This document shows positions 1-8,703 of a DNA stretch of 64,000 nt, in pieces. The notes below the pieces were generated by a model that worked only from the letters and a program-made list of their open reading frames with translations, ran no database searches and was not told the origin of the DNA. Each line of letters opens with the position of its first letter. Position 1 is the first letter of the stretch. The DNA is from Balneolia bacterium (GTDB taxonomy: Bacteria > Bacteroidota > Rhodothermia > Balneolales > Cyclonatronaceae), in NCBI GenBank assembly GCA_022565795.1, contig JAIUMA010000003.1, positions 45,113-109,112 on the forward strand, read 5' to 3'. A program made the position numbers and the translations under genes.

Positions 1-1176
1 ATACAGGATAAACCATTGGTGTATCTGGATAACGGAGCATCAACCCAGATGCCCCGGCAGGTGATGGATACCATCACCGCTTATCACGAATTCCACCATT
101 CAAACGTGCATCGGGGCGTGCATCAACTGAGTCAGGAGGCAACTGACTTGTATGAGGGCGCCAGGGAAAAGGTGCGGTCTTTTATTGGGGCTAAAAGCAC
201 TAAAGAAATTGTGTACACCAGCGGCACTACGGCAGCTATCAACCTTGTAGCGAACAGCTACGGAACGGCGAATCTGACCAAGGGTGATAAAATCCTGATT
301 TCAAACATGGAGCATCACGCTAATATCGTGCCATGGTATATGATTGCACGTAAAACCGGCGCGGAAATCGTTGTTATTCCAATACATGATGATGGCTCGC
401 TGGATATGGATGCTTTTGTTGAGCTATTGGATGAAAAGGTGAAAATCGTGTGTGTCAACCACGTTTCTAACGCGCTTGGTACCGTAAATCCAATTAATGA
501 AATCGCTGTTCTATGCCGTGAAAAAAACATCGCCACCGTTGTGGACGGCGCTCAGGCGATTGGCCATTTTCCCGTCGATGTTACGGATTTAGGCGTAGAT
601 TTTTATGCTTTTTCCGGACACAAAATGCATGGGCCAACCGGTATTGGCATTCTTTACGGACGAGAGGAGCTGCTTGAAAGCATGGAACCCTTCATGGGCG
701 GAGGCGATATGATTCTTTCGGTTTCATTCGACGAGATCTCCTGGAATGAGCTTCCCTATAAGTTTGAAGCCGGAACACCTCCAATTGCGCAAGCCATAGG
801 CCTTGGAGCTGCTATCGACTATCTGAACAGTCTGGATCGCGAATTCCTCGAGTCATACGAGCAGCAGCTGCTCGAATATGCCAATGAAAAACTTTCTCAA
901 ATACCGGGAGTGCGCATTATCGGAACGGCCGAAGGTAAAATTTCGCTCAACTCGTTCGTTATAAATGGGGTGCATCCACACGATATCGGCACCATACTCG
1001 ACGGTGAAGGAGTAGCTGTACGAACCGGACAGCACTGTGCCGAACCGGTTATGGATCGCTTTGGGATACCGGCTACAACCCGTGCATCCATGGCTTTCTA
1101 TAATACATTTGAAGAAATTGATGCGCTTGCCGACGCACTTCTAAAAGTAACGGAGCTATTTGATGTTACTGACTAA
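1..1176 (+). CDS. sufS: Cysteine desulfurase SufS (5' end outside window)
   Basis: PLP-dependent class V aminotransferase-fold enzyme that takes sulfur from cysteine as an enzyme-bound persulfide for Fe-S cluster assembly. The frame is open from base 1 (I-Q-D-K-P-L before V-Y-L-D-N-G-A-S-T), which is the usual SufS N-terminal context, so the true start lies upstream; the TTG at 16 is not needed. Visible motifs are the PLP lysine in SGHKMHGPTG and the catalytic cysteine loop RTGQHCAEP. About 391 residues are visible, close to the family's usual 400-410. It overlaps sufU by 14 bases, so the two are probably translationally coupled. sufB, sufC and sufD are probably just upstream, but they are not visible. 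Confidence 0.95.
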   Translation: MQDKPLVYLDNGASTQMPRQVMDTITAYHEFHHSNVHRGVHQLSQEATDLYEGAREKVRSFIGAKSTKEIVYTSGTTAAINLVANSYGTANLTKGDKILISNMEHHANIVPWYMIARKTGAEIVVIPIHDDGSLDMDAFVELLDEKVKIVCVNHVSNALGTVNPINEIAVLCREKNIATVVDGAQAIGHFPVDVTDLGVDFYAFSGHKMHGPTGIGILYGREELLESMEPFMGGGDMILSVSFDEISWNELPYKFEAGTPPIAQAIGLGAAIDYLNSLDREFLESYEQQLLEYANEKLSQIPGVRIIGTAEGKISLNSFVINGVHPHDIGTILDGEGVAVRTGQHCAEPVMDRFGIPATTRASMAFYNTFEEIDALADALLKVTELFDVTD

Positions 1177-1621
1177 CCGTTCAAAGAATCTCTATCAGGA
1201 AGTAATTCTTGATCACAACAAAAATCCACGGAATTATCGGGCGATAGAAAACCCTTCCCACTTTGCGAAAGGGAATAATCCGCTTTGTGGCGATAAGCTC
1301 GATGTTTACTTAACGGTAGATGAAAACAATGTGGTAACCGACGTGAGTTTTGTTGGGGATGGTTGCGCCATTTCTAAGGCTTCAGCGTCAATTATGACCA
1401 CTTTGGTAAAGGACAAAACCATCGATGAGGTTCATAAGCTTTTTGAAGGTTTTCACGATATGGCCACAGGAAAAATTGAGCCTGATGATGACCCGAAGCT
1501 GCGCAGGCTGCGTGCTTTCTCAGGAGTAAAGGATTTGCCGGCACGCGTTAAATGCGCCACACTCGCATGGCACACGTTAGATGCCGCCCTGAAAGACAAA
1601 GAAATTGTTTCAACAGAATAA
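1163..1621 (+). CDS. sufU: SufU-type sulfur-transfer / scaffold protein
   Basis: 152-residue IscU-like protein of the SufU class, the sulfur acceptor that works with SufS. Ligand residues are C42 and D44 (LCGDKLDV), C68 (GDGCAISKAS) and C131 (VKCATLAWHT). The roughly 20-residue insertion between the second and third cysteines distinguishes SufU from IscU and is present here. The ATG at 1163 is chosen over the TTG one codon upstream. It lies inside the end of sufS, which supports a shared mRNA. Family knowledge says SufU binds zinc and accepts persulfide sulfur from SufS; the sequence supports this assignment but does not prove the activity. Confidence 0.93.
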   Translation: MLLTNRSKNLYQEVILDHNKNPRNYRAIENPSHFAKGNNPLCGDKLDVYLTVDENNVVTDVSFVGDGCAISKASASIMTTLVKDKTIDEVHKLFEGFHDMATGKIEPDDDPKLRRLRAFSGVKDLPARVKCATLAWHTLDAALKDKEIVSTE

Positions 1622-1646
1622 AAATTTTCAAGTTAGAGGTACCGTT

Positions 1647-2195
1647 ATGCCTAAGATCGCAGAAATTGAACGCACCCCGAATCCAAACGCAATTCGTTTT
1701 GTGCTGAAAGACCCTATTTCACAGGGAGTTACCCGATCGTACGAAAACGCTGAGCTTGCGGCTAAGGACCCGTTTGCCACTCAGCTGTTTGAGATTGATC
1801 ACGTTATCAACGTGTACTACGTAGACAAATACGTTACCATCACGCAGGACGGTGAAGCCGACTGGAACGACCTGCTTCGTAAGCTTGCTCCGCCTATTCG
1901 TGAAGCAGAAGCCGTGGGAGCACTTGAAAGCGACGATGAAGAGGTTCACGTTAGTAAAGAGGCGCAAAACGACCCGAGGCTAACGGAAATCAACCAGATG
2001 CTGGATGACCAGGTACGCCCATATCTGCTTGCTGATGGCGGCGGTCTCAAAATTCTGGGGCTGGAAGATAACATTCTTAAAGTTCACTATCAGGGAGCAT
2101 GCGGAACATGCCCTACAGCGACAACCGGAACGCTATATGCCATCGAAAGCATGGTGAAGCGAATTCATCCGGAAATCGAAGTGAAATCCGTTTAG
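1647..2195 (+). CDS. Nfu-type Fe-S scaffold/carrier protein
   Basis: 182-residue two-domain protein. Residues 1-90 form an Nfu N-terminal domain (opening PKIAEIERTPNPNAIRF). Residues about 112-182 form the NifU C-terminal domain with the cluster-binding CxxC at C152 and C155 (GACGTCPTA). It probably carries assembled [4Fe-4S] clusters to apo-targets. The frame is open 14 codons further upstream, but the ATG at 1647 fits the family N-terminus and has a good AGAGG ribosome-binding site at 1635-1639, seven bases away. It is the third gene of the Suf run. Confidence 0.93.
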   Translation: MPKIAEIERTPNPNAIRFVLKDPISQGVTRSYENAELAAKDPFATQLFEIDHVINVYYVDKYVTITQDGEADWNDLLRKLAPPIREAEAVGALESDDEEVHVSKEAQNDPRLTEINQMLDDQVRPYLLADGGGLKILGLEDNILKVHYQGACGTCPTATTGTLYAIESMVKRIHPEIEVKSV

Positions 2196-2226
2196 CGGAA
2201 GCATTCTAAAAGTTTTAAGAAGCATT

Positions 2227-2565
2227 ATGGCAATTCAAGTAAGTGACCGCGCAGCCCGCCGGATTGAAGAAATCCGTTTGGCAGAAAACCGTACGGACCA
2301 ATGTCTGCTTCGTATTGGTGTAGCGGGTGGAGGATGCTCCGGACTAAGCTACAAGCTTGATTTTGACGAGAGCGGAGCTAACGAAGAGAAAAAAGACAAG
2401 GTATTCGAAAGTCATGGAATCAAAATCGTGGTAGATATGAGAAGCTTTCTCTATCTGGCAGGTACTGAACTCGACTACACCGACGGGCTTCAGGGTAAGG
2501 GATTTCATTTTATCAATCCGAATGCCAGCCGTACCTGCTCATGCGGAGAGTCATTTGCAGTTTGA
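2227..2565 (+). CDS. A-type Fe-S carrier (IscA/SufA/ErpA family)
   Basis: 112-residue HesB/IscA-family protein. It has the three conserved cysteines of the family: C37 in the GGGCSGLSY loop, and C104 and C106 in the C-terminal RTCSCGESF motif. Family members receive clusters from the scaffold and deliver them to targets. Length is typical (105-120). It sits 31 bases after nfu and 30 bases before the DUF2480 gene, in one orientation with the rest of the Suf run. I cannot tell SufA, ErpA and IscA apart from sequence alone. Confidence 0.92.
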   Translation: MAIQVSDRAARRIEEIRLAENRTDQCLLRIGVAGGGCSGLSYKLDFDESGANEEKKDKVFESHGIKIVVDMRSFLYLAGTELDYTDGLQGKGFHFINPNASRTCSCGESFAV

Positions 2566-2595
2566 TTCACACCAAATTGAGATTCAAATAGCAGT

Positions 2596-3114
2596 ATGAT
2601 TGAAAATAAAGTAGCAAAATCAGGACTCGTAACTATCGATTTAGAGCAATTCCGGGAAAGAACAGAAGTCGTTTCATTCGACTTGAAGGATTATCTGTTC
2701 ATGGAGCTCATTCTCAAGGAGAAAGATTTCCGTGAGGCGTTAGAAAACCTGAACTGGTCGCAGTTTGAAAATAAGGTAATAGCCGTTCATTGTTCGACTG
2801 ATGCAATTATCGCACACTGGGCGTATATGCTCGTAGCTGCCCATGCAAATGGCTTCGCAAAAAAAGTAGCCACCGGAACACCGGATGAAGTTAAACTCAG
2901 GCTGATGCTCGAGAACATGCGCAGTCACGACTGGAAACAGTATGATGATAAACGCGTTCTCTTAAAAGGCTGTAGCGATGAAGAAATGAATCCGGCTGTG
3001 TACGCAGCAGCTACGGAAGAATTAATTCCATACGCAACCCGTCTCATGTACGGCGAAGCCTGTTCATTTGTACCTGTTTATCGGAAAAAGAGTCCCAAAC
3101 CGGTATCTTCCTGA
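2596..3114 (+). CDS. DUF2480 family protein
   Basis: 172-residue protein that I recognise as the DUF2480 family, found mainly in Bacteroidota and relatives. No biochemical function is established. The protein looks soluble, with no signal peptide or membrane segment. It contains a conserved-looking H-C-S-T-D-A-I-I-A-H-W-A-Y block (residues about 70-82). It ends the Fe-S assembly operon just before a strong terminator, so an accessory role in cluster assembly is a reasonable inference from position only. Confidence 0.85.
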   Translation: MIENKVAKSGLVTIDLEQFRERTEVVSFDLKDYLFMELILKEKDFREALENLNWSQFENKVIAVHCSTDAIIAHWAYMLVAAHANGFAKKVATGTPDEVKLRLMLENMRSHDWKQYDDKRVLLKGCSDEEMNPAVYAAATEELIPYATRLMYGEACSFVPVYRKKSPKPVSS

Positions 3115-3149
3115 ATCGGAAGAAACGTTTTTTAGGTAAATTGTTTTAA

Positions 3150-3178
3150 GGCAGTACTTCTGAAGTACTGCCTTTTTT
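3150..3178 (+). terminator. Intrinsic terminator of the suf operon
   Basis: Near-perfect hairpin (GGCAGTACTTC / GAAGTACTGCC with a one-base centre, so effectively a 9 bp stem) followed by a run of six T. It lies 36 bases after the DUF2480 stop and before fni, and closes the Fe-S operon. Confidence 0.9.
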
Positions 3179-3211
3179 CTTTTCATATTTCACTGCAAAC
3201 AAACTGCATCC

Positions 3212-4231
3212 ATGTCCATTAAAGACAGGAAGAAGGATCACGTGAGACTGTGCCTCGACGATCAGTCGGCTTACCGCAAGTCAGCCGGCTTTGAGGCCTA
3301 CGATTTTGTGCACAATGCACTGCCCGAAATCGACTTCAATGAGGTCGATACATCGGCTGTGCTGCTTGGTCGCCGATTTGATTACCCGCTGTTTGTTTCA
3401 TCAATGACCGGTGGATATTCCGAAGCCGGAGCTGTTAATGCTGTGATTGCATCATTCTGCGAGAAGAATAATCTGCCGTTCGGCGTAGGAAGCCAGCGGG
3501 TGATGCTGGAGAAGCCCGAAGAAACGGACTCATTCAGCGTTGTACGCGAGCATGCTCCTACTGCTTTCATAGCGGCTAACATTGGCGGTGTTCAGCTGGC
3601 AACGGGACTTTCCGACGCCCAAATCGATCTGTTAGTCGGAAGCATCCGAGCTGACGCCATCATCGTACACCTTAATCCCTTGCAGGAACTTATGCAACCG
3701 GAGGGAGATTTGAACTTCAAAGGAATTTTAAATGCTGTGAAGGAGCTTGTTGCCGCAGTGGAAGTACCGGTAATTGTTAAAGAGACCGGTGCGGGGATCT
3801 CGGCGAGCGTTGGCCGAAAATTATATGATGCCGGAGTAAGGGTGATTGATACCGCGGGAGCTGGTGGCACCAGCTGGTCTAAAGTTGAAAATCACAGAAC
3901 AGGGAATTCCGAGTCCATTTTTAACGAATGGGGTATTCCCACGGCCGAGTGCATCAGGCAGCTGGCAGAAGAGGAGTTTGATGGAGTTGAATTGATTTCA
4001 TCCGGAGGGATTCGTTCATCACTGGATATTGCGAAATCTTTGTGTCTGGGTGCCGACTTTGCGGCCACCGCCCAGCCGGTAATTCAGGCAATCATAGATG
4101 GAGGAGAGGAAGAACTTCAGCGTGTTTATGAAAAGTGGAAATACGATTTGCGCGTCTGCCTGTGTCTGCTGGGAGTTTCATCTATCGATGATATGAATTC
4201 ATCTATGTTGCGGCCGGTATTCCGGCCGTAA
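3212..4231 (+). CDS. fni: Type 2 isopentenyl-diphosphate delta-isomerase
   Basis: 339-residue FMN-dependent (type 2) isomerase that interconverts isopentenyl and dimethylallyl diphosphate, feeding the prenyl synthase next door. It is related to FMN TIM-barrel oxidoreductases. Visible signatures are the N-terminal R-K-x-D-H start, SSMTGG (about residues 68-73), PFGVGSQRVML, IVKETGAGIS and the C-terminal SSGGIRSSLDIAKSL phosphate/FMN loop. Length matches the family. The ATG at 3212 follows the suf terminator, so this gene starts a new unit. The cell's precursor comes from the DXP route, since dxr is at 30139. Confidence 0.95.
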   Translation: MSIKDRKKDHVRLCLDDQSAYRKSAGFEAYDFVHNALPEIDFNEVDTSAVLLGRRFDYPLFVSSMTGGYSEAGAVNAVIASFCEKNNLPFGVGSQRVMLEKPEETDSFSVVREHAPTAFIAANIGGVQLATGLSDAQIDLLVGSIRADAIIVHLNPLQELMQPEGDLNFKGILNAVKELVAAVEVPVIVKETGAGISASVGRKLYDAGVRVIDTAGAGGTSWSKVENHRTGNSESIFNEWGIPTAECIRQLAEEEFDGVELISSGGIRSSLDIAKSLCLGADFAATAQPVIQAIIDGGEEELQRVYEKWKYDLRVCLCLLGVSSIDDMNSSMLRPVFRP

Positions 4232-4348
4232 TCTGCATCTTCTGCTACATTTCTCTTTCAAATCCATTATTTTCCCACTTAAGACAAAACGTACATTAGC
4301 TGCGTTCATCATCATTACTGAAAAATCAGATCGTTAACCCGTACTAAA

Positions 4349-5335
4349 GTGTCAGAATTTAAAAATCCTGCAGAACTCGCCAAGTTAGCTATTGAGCAAA
4401 TACATATTCCGGAACGTCCTAAAAGTTTGTACGATCCGGTGCGATATACTATGGCATTGGGAGGTAAGAGGGTTCGGCCTCAGCTTGTTTTTTTAGGCAC
4501 TGGAATGACTGGTGGAGATCCCGAAAAGGCATTAAACGCTGCCGCTGCGGTTGAGCTTCTGCACAATTTTACGCTCATTCATGATGACATAATGGATCAG
4601 GCTGATTCCCGTCGTGGCCAGCCATCGGTTCATACGCGCTGGGATGAAGCGACCGCAATCCTGAGCGGAGATGTAATGTTTAATATGGCTTATGAGCAAT
4701 TGGCGCATTACCGGCCGGAGCACGGATTTGACAGCGGGCTTTTCCTTGCCCTTAATGAAGTGTTCAGCGATGCTACCCGCATTGTATGTGAAGGTCAGGC
4801 GATGGATATGGAGTTTGAAACTGCGCTTACAGTAGAGCTGAGCCACTATATTGAAATGATAAGCTGCAAGACAGCCGCGCTGCTCGAAGCGTCCCTGAAA
4901 ATGGGGGGGCTGTTATCCGGTGCAGATTCTATGGCTGTAGAAAAACTTGGAATTGTTGGTCGTCAGGCAGGTGTGGCGTTTCAGATACAGGATGATTTAC
5001 TGGACGCCATTGCCGACCCTAAAACGTTTGGAAAAAGGCCGGGCGGTGATATCTATGAAGGTAAGAAAACCTACCTGAGCATTCTGGCTCTTGACCGTGC
5101 CCGGAAAGATGTACGACAAAAGCTGTCTGCGATTTTACAGAATTCTGCATGTACGGAAAGCGACGTTAGCTACGTTATCGACGCGTATCACGATCTGAAT
5201 GTGATAATCGATACGAAAGAAGCGATTAAAAATCACTATATTGCGTGCTTGTCAGCGCTGGAGTATTTTGGCGATAGTAGCTACAAAAAAGCGATATCTG
5301 ATTTAATCGAGTCTTTAAAAGAAAGACAGTCTTAA
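4349..5335 (+). CDS. Trans-polyprenyl diphosphate synthase
   Basis: 328-residue all-helical prenyltransferase that condenses IPP onto allylic diphosphates. The first aspartate-rich motif is D79-D80-x-x-D83 in LIHDDIMDQADSRRG; the second is D215-D216-x-x-D219 in QIQDDLLDA. The fifth residue before the first motif is F74. In several characterised enzymes a bulky residue there limits the product to C15-C20, so I infer a short-chain product, but this is not certain. The start is GTG at 4349; no ATG fits the family N-terminus better. The Shine-Dalgarno site is poor. It follows fni by 117 bases, a sensible isoprenoid pairing. Confidence 0.9.
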   Translation: MSEFKNPAELAKLAIEQIHIPERPKSLYDPVRYTMALGGKRVRPQLVFLGTGMTGGDPEKALNAAAAVELLHNFTLIHDDIMDQADSRRGQPSVHTRWDEATAILSGDVMFNMAYEQLAHYRPEHGFDSGLFLALNEVFSDATRIVCEGQAMDMEFETALTVELSHYIEMISCKTAALLEASLKMGGLLSGADSMAVEKLGIVGRQAGVAFQIQDDLLDAIADPKTFGKRPGGDIYEGKKTYLSILALDRARKDVRQKLSAILQNSACTESDVSYVIDAYHDLNVIIDTKEAIKNHYIACLSALEYFGDSSYKKAISDLIESLKERQS

Positions 5336-5389
5336 CAAAAGGCGCTGTATCCAGAACTTTTCAACACACTATAAAACAATAGCTTCATT

Positions 5390-6262
5390 TTGAAACGTAC
5401 GTTATTCCCGGGCTTAATCCTTCTTATATCTGTTTTAGTATTGGCATCTTGCGGAAACCAAAATCAGATCCGACCCGGAGATTCGCTTGAAGTCGCCTTC
5501 GAAAAAGCCATGAACTTTTACGACCGCGGGCGTTTTAGCGACGCCGCCAACGCTTTCGAAACCGTTATCTCTGTCGGGAGAGGTACTGAGATTGGTCAGG
5601 ATGCGCAGTTTTATCTGGCCGAAAGCTACTATAACGGTCGTCAGCTGCTGCTTGCCGCTTCTGAGTATCAGCGCTACCACGTTTTCTTTCCGCGCTCAAG
5701 CCGTGCACGAGATGCACAGTTTATGGAAGCTTTCTCCTACTACAGACTCAGCCCGCGTTACAATCTTGATCAGTCTGATACCTATCGTGCGATTGAGTTG
5801 TTTCAGCTGTTTATCAGCCGCAACCAATCATCAGACAGAGTAGAAGAAGCTGCCGGTTATATCGATGAACTACGTACCAAGCTGGCCCGTAAAAACTTTG
5901 CCGCTGCAGAACAATACATGAGGCTTGCTCGTCGTGAGGCGCGCAACTACCGCGCGGCAGCCGTTTACTTCGGCATCACTATCGATCGTTTCCCTGAAAC
6001 TGAGTTTGCCGAAAAAGCGCTGGCGAATCAAATTCGTGCGCTCACGCTTTTTGCAGACAACAGCGTGCCTGTGCGACAGTCCGAGCGCTATCAGGAAGCC
6101 ATAGATACTTATGAAACCTATCTCCAGCTTTTCCCGCGCGGAGACAACCGTTCCCTGGCTGAAGAGTATTATGACCGTGCCAGCAGTGGTCTGAGAAGCG
6201 CTCAGGAGCGCGATCGTGAACGTGCCGAACGCACGGCCGCAGATGAAGCTGCTGCAAGCTAA
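5390..6262 (+). CDS. bamD: Outer membrane assembly lipoprotein BamD
   Basis: 290-residue TPR lipoprotein of the BAM complex, which inserts beta-barrel proteins into the outer membrane. The N-terminus is a lipoprotein signal with the lipidated cysteine at C21 (VLASC). TPR-like helices follow (A-x-x-F-E-x-V, FYLAESYYNGRQ, A-x-x-x-Y-x-R-Y-x-x-x-F-P). The end is rich in R, E and A, as in many BamD proteins. The start is TTG at 5390, directly giving M-K-R-T-L-F-P; no ATG precedes the signal peptide. It lies 54 bases after the prenyl synthase and 39 bases before nadD, probably in one transcript. Confidence 0.9.
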   Translation: MKRTLFPGLILLISVLVLASCGNQNQIRPGDSLEVAFEKAMNFYDRGRFSDAANAFETVISVGRGTEIGQDAQFYLAESYYNGRQLLLAASEYQRYHVFFPRSSRARDAQFMEAFSYYRLSPRYNLDQSDTYRAIELFQLFISRNQSSDRVEEAAGYIDELRTKLARKNFAAAEQYMRLARREARNYRAAAVYFGITIDRFPETEFAEKALANQIRALTLFADNSVPVRQSERYQEAIDTYETYLQLFPRGDNRSLAEEYYDRASSGLRSAQERDRERAERTAADEAAAS

Positions 6263-6301
6263 ACAGGCTGATTTAAAATACGTACCCATCATACTTTAAG
6301 T

Positions 6302-6901
6302 ATGAAAAAATCAACTGAACGTACTGTTGGAATATTTGGTGGTACGTTCGATCCGGTTCATCAGGCGCATGTGCAGGTAGTTGAATCTTTATTGGCGTCC
6401 GGACTGTGCGATGAAATTTGGGTAATTCCGGCTCTGGAGTCGCCATTCAAGCAGGGAAGGGAGACAGCAACCTTTAACCACAGATTTCATATGGCAGAGA
6501 TTGCGTTTTCGCATCTCAACTGCGTAAAAGTGCTGGATACTGAAACCAGGCTGCCTAAACCAAGCTATACCGCAGACACCCTGGCAAAACTGCGTGAGGA
6601 ATACCCCGACACAGACTTCAGGCTGTGCATTGGGTCTGACAACCTTTCCGGTTTTCACCGTTGGCATAAGTACAAGGAGCTGCTCGACTCAACAGGTTTG
6701 ATAGTTGCTGAGCGGCCTGGTTTTAATGCAAAGGATGTACAAGGAGATGTTATGGCCAAAGCCACGTTTGTTAAGCACAAGCCAATGGCACACTCATCAA
6801 CAGAAGTTCGCCGCGAGATTGCAGATGCACGTTTTCCTTGTACCGTCCCGGAAGAAGTCCTTCGGTACATTCAGGAGCACGGTTTATACTCCGCTTCATG
6901 A
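6302..6901 (+). CDS. nadD: Nicotinate-nucleotide adenylyltransferase
   Basis: 199-residue nucleotidyltransferase that makes nicotinic acid adenine dinucleotide from NaMN and ATP in NAD synthesis. It has the family's N-terminal GIFGGTFDPVHQAH nucleotide-binding motif (residues 10-23), the middle IGSDNLSGFHRWHKYKELL block and a C-terminal HSSTEVRREI, which corresponds to the ISSTxIR signature. Length is typical. It converges on tadA with only 17 bases between the two stops and no terminator visible there. Confidence 0.95.
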   Translation: MKKSTERTVGIFGGTFDPVHQAHVQVVESLLASGLCDEIWVIPALESPFKQGRETATFNHRFHMAEIAFSHLNCVKVLDTETRLPKPSYTADTLAKLREEYPDTDFRLCIGSDNLSGFHRWHKYKELLDSTGLIVAERPGFNAKDVQGDVMAKATFVKHKPMAHSSTEVRREIADARFPCTVPEEVLRYIQEHGLYSAS

Positions 6902-6918
6902 TATTAAATATGTCGTAA

Positions 6919-7398
6919 TTAGCGTCTTCGGTTGAAAAAGCGCTTGAGTAGTTCCGAACACTCTTCCTCAAGAATGCTGTGCACGATTTCCACCTGATAA
7001 TTTAAATTCCGGTTCGAGCTAATATTAAAGACGCTGCCTGATCCGCCGGCTTTAGGGTCTAATGCACCGATGTACATCGTTTTCATACGGGACCAAACCA
7101 CCGCTCCGGAACACATCGGGCAGGGCTCCAGCGTCACATAGAGGCTGCATTCGCTCAAAAATTTCTGGTCCAGAGTACCGCATGCCGATGAGATAGCAAT
7201 CATCTCTGCGTGGGCCGTTGGATCCTTAAGCGTTTCCACCATATTGTGCCCTCTACCTATAATACGGCCTTCGTGTACAACAACAGCCCCAACGGGCACT
7301 TCTTCTTTCTCATAGGCAAGTTTGGCTTCATCGAGTGCTTTTCGCATAAAAGCCTGATGCTGATGCCATGAGTCGGGTAAATTATATGATTCTGACAA
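6919..7398 (-). CDS. tadA: tRNA adenosine(34) deaminase TadA
   Basis: 159-residue zinc deaminase that converts A34 of the arginine tRNA anticodon to inosine. The active site is clear: H63-A-E65 (TAHAEMIA) with E65 as proton shuttle, and P-C93-P-M-C96 as the other zinc ligands. Length fits TadA. The wide tRNA-type motif EPCPMCSGAVVWSR favours TadA over a guanine or cytosine deaminase. It is divergent from apt, with an 80-base shared promoter region. Confidence 0.93.
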   Translation of the reverse strand: MSESYNLPDSWHQHQAFMRKALDEAKLAYEKEEVPVGAVVVHEGRIIGRGHNMVETLKDPTAHAEMIAISSACGTLDQKFLSECSLYVTLEPCPMCSGAVVWSRMKTMYIGALDPKAGGSGSVFNISSNRNLNYQVEIVHSILEEECSELLKRFFNRRR

Positions 7399-7408
7399 GG
7401 GTAGTTCT

Positions 7409-7438
7409 TTTTAAGTCGATGTAAAATTGTTATTTTTG
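7409..7438 (+). promoter_or_regulatory. Candidate Bacteroidetes-type promoter of apt
   Basis: TATTTTTG at 7431-7438 matches the Bacteroidetes -7 consensus TAnnTTTG. A T-rich element (TTTT, 7409-7412) sits 18 bases upstream, where the -33 TTTG would be expected. Transcription would then begin near 7445, which favours the ATG at 7479 over the in-frame TTG at 7452 as the apt start. Confidence 0.35.
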
Positions 7439-7478
7439 AAAGATCATAAAATTGAAGACAACTTTATACCCAAATTTA

Positions 7479-8033
7479 ATGAGTGTGGACAAAAAGGGGT
7501 GGAACGAGGTATACATACAACATCTTAAAGAAAATATCAGGGATGTTAAGGATTTTCCTAAACCGGGAATTTTATTTAAGGACATCACCCCGTTACTCAA
7601 AAATCCCGACACACTTCATATTACCAGCCGCTTGCTGGCTAAGCCTTTTATGAATAAAAATGCCGAGCTTATTGTTGGATTAGAATCCAGGGGATTTTTA
7701 TTCGGTCCGACTATAGCTATGAGGCTTCACGCCGGTTTTGTTCCAATTCGAAAGCCGAATAAGCTTCCTGCAAAAACGGTCTCTGCGACTTATCAGCTAG
7801 AATATGGTGAGGATAAAGTTGAAATCCATGCTGATTCCATTATTGAAGGCAGCAGAGTGATTATCCACGACGATCTCATAGCCACCGGTGGAACTGCTGC
7901 CGCGGCAACCGAACTGGTAGAAAAGCTGGGTGGTGAAGTAGTTGGCTACTCGTTCCTCATTGAGCTGAAAGCTCTTGAAGGACGAAAGAAGCTAAAACAG
8001 GACGTTGAATGCTTTTCACTTATGACTTTCTAA
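7479..8033 (+). CDS. apt: Adenine phosphoribosyltransferase
   Basis: 184-residue type I phosphoribosyltransferase that salvages adenine to AMP with PRPP. Visible motifs are DFPKPGILFKDITPLL near the N-terminus, the GLESRGFLFG loop and the PRPP-binding VIIHDDLIATGGTAAA. The frame is open to a TTG at 7452, but the ATG at 7479 gives the family's usual length and allows a leader after the predicted promoter. It is divergent from tadA and followed by an AT-rich hairpin. Confidence 0.94.
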   Translation: MSVDKKGWNEVYIQHLKENIRDVKDFPKPGILFKDITPLLKNPDTLHITSRLLAKPFMNKNAELIVGLESRGFLFGPTIAMRLHAGFVPIRKPNKLPAKTVSATYQLEYGEDKVEIHADSIIEGSRVIIHDDLIATGGTAAAATELVEKLGGEVVGYSFLIELKALEGRKKLKQDVECFSLMTF

Positions 8034-8041
8034 TGAATATG

Positions 8042-8072
8042 TAAATCTGCATATTAAAGCAGATTTATTTAC
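8042..8072 (+). terminator. Possible AT-rich terminator after apt
   Basis: A 9 bp stem TAAATCTGC / GCAGATTTA with an 8-base loop, followed by TTTAC. The tract is short and the stem AT-rich, so efficiency is doubtful. It starts nine bases after the apt stop. Confidence 0.5.
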
Positions 8073-8200
8073 GTTGCGAATTAAGGTTTTAGATGTAAAT
8101 CTTACTTTTAGCACGGCAAAAGCTTAAAACCTACATCTTCAGCTCATTTATATAACTCTCATTATCACAATTAACGAATCACAACGATTACCTAAGAGAT

Positions 8201-8656
8201 ATGAAATCTAACATATATATACAGATATTGATTGCTGTTTCCTTCGCCGTGCTACTTTCGGCGTGCAGCAGCAGAGTAGCTATCGAAAACGTAGACTTTG
8301 CCCAACCTCTGGAGACTGTAGTACAGGCTGGCAGCGATGGTCAGGTTACTGATGTTCGTACGGGTGTAAGTTTCAACGTACTTCCGCTTCTTGAGAAAGA
8401 AGGTCTTAACGCTTCAGATTTCGCAAATACAGATGTGCGCATGATTCGAAATCACCAGGGGTACTACTTTGTTACCGCTGCAGGATTCAGAAATGTGTAT
8501 GTGATGAAGACACGAGAGAATGAGCTTCGTTCAGAAAACATTATCAGGATTTCTTCAGATCGTATGGAAAATCCCGCTCTGAACCAGAGAAATCCCTACA
8601 TCCAGCTGGTTTACGGAGACCGTTCCGTTAATCTTAGCAAGAACGGTATTCAATAA
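8201..8656 (+). CDS. Small lipoprotein of unknown function
   Basis: 151-residue protein that I do not recognise. The N-terminus is a clear lipoprotein signal (LIAVSFAVLLSAC, lipidated cysteine near residue 22). The mature part is a small soluble domain, apparently beta-rich, with the repeated sense of short strands (VTDVRTGVSFNVLPLL, GYYFVTAAGFRNVYVMK). There are no other cysteines. It stands 47 bases before the coiled-coil membrane protein at 8704 in the same orientation; no terminator is visible between them, so they are probably cotranscribed. A role at the envelope is inferred from the signal only. Confidence 0.75.
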   Translation: MKSNIYIQILIAVSFAVLLSACSSRVAIENVDFAQPLETVVQAGSDGQVTDVRTGVSFNVLPLLEKEGLNASDFANTDVRMIRNHQGYYFVTAAGFRNVYVMKTRENELRSENIIRISSDRMENPALNQRNPYIQLVYGDRSVNLSKNGIQ

Positions 8657-8703
8657 TCAACCATCACAGTTTATACGTACCCTTAGGACATATACATACT
8701 ATT

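Noticed and set aside
4211..4228. CGGCCGG / CCGGCCG hairpin at the end of fni
   Set aside because: It lies within the last codons of the gene and has no T run after it, so I do not call it a terminator.
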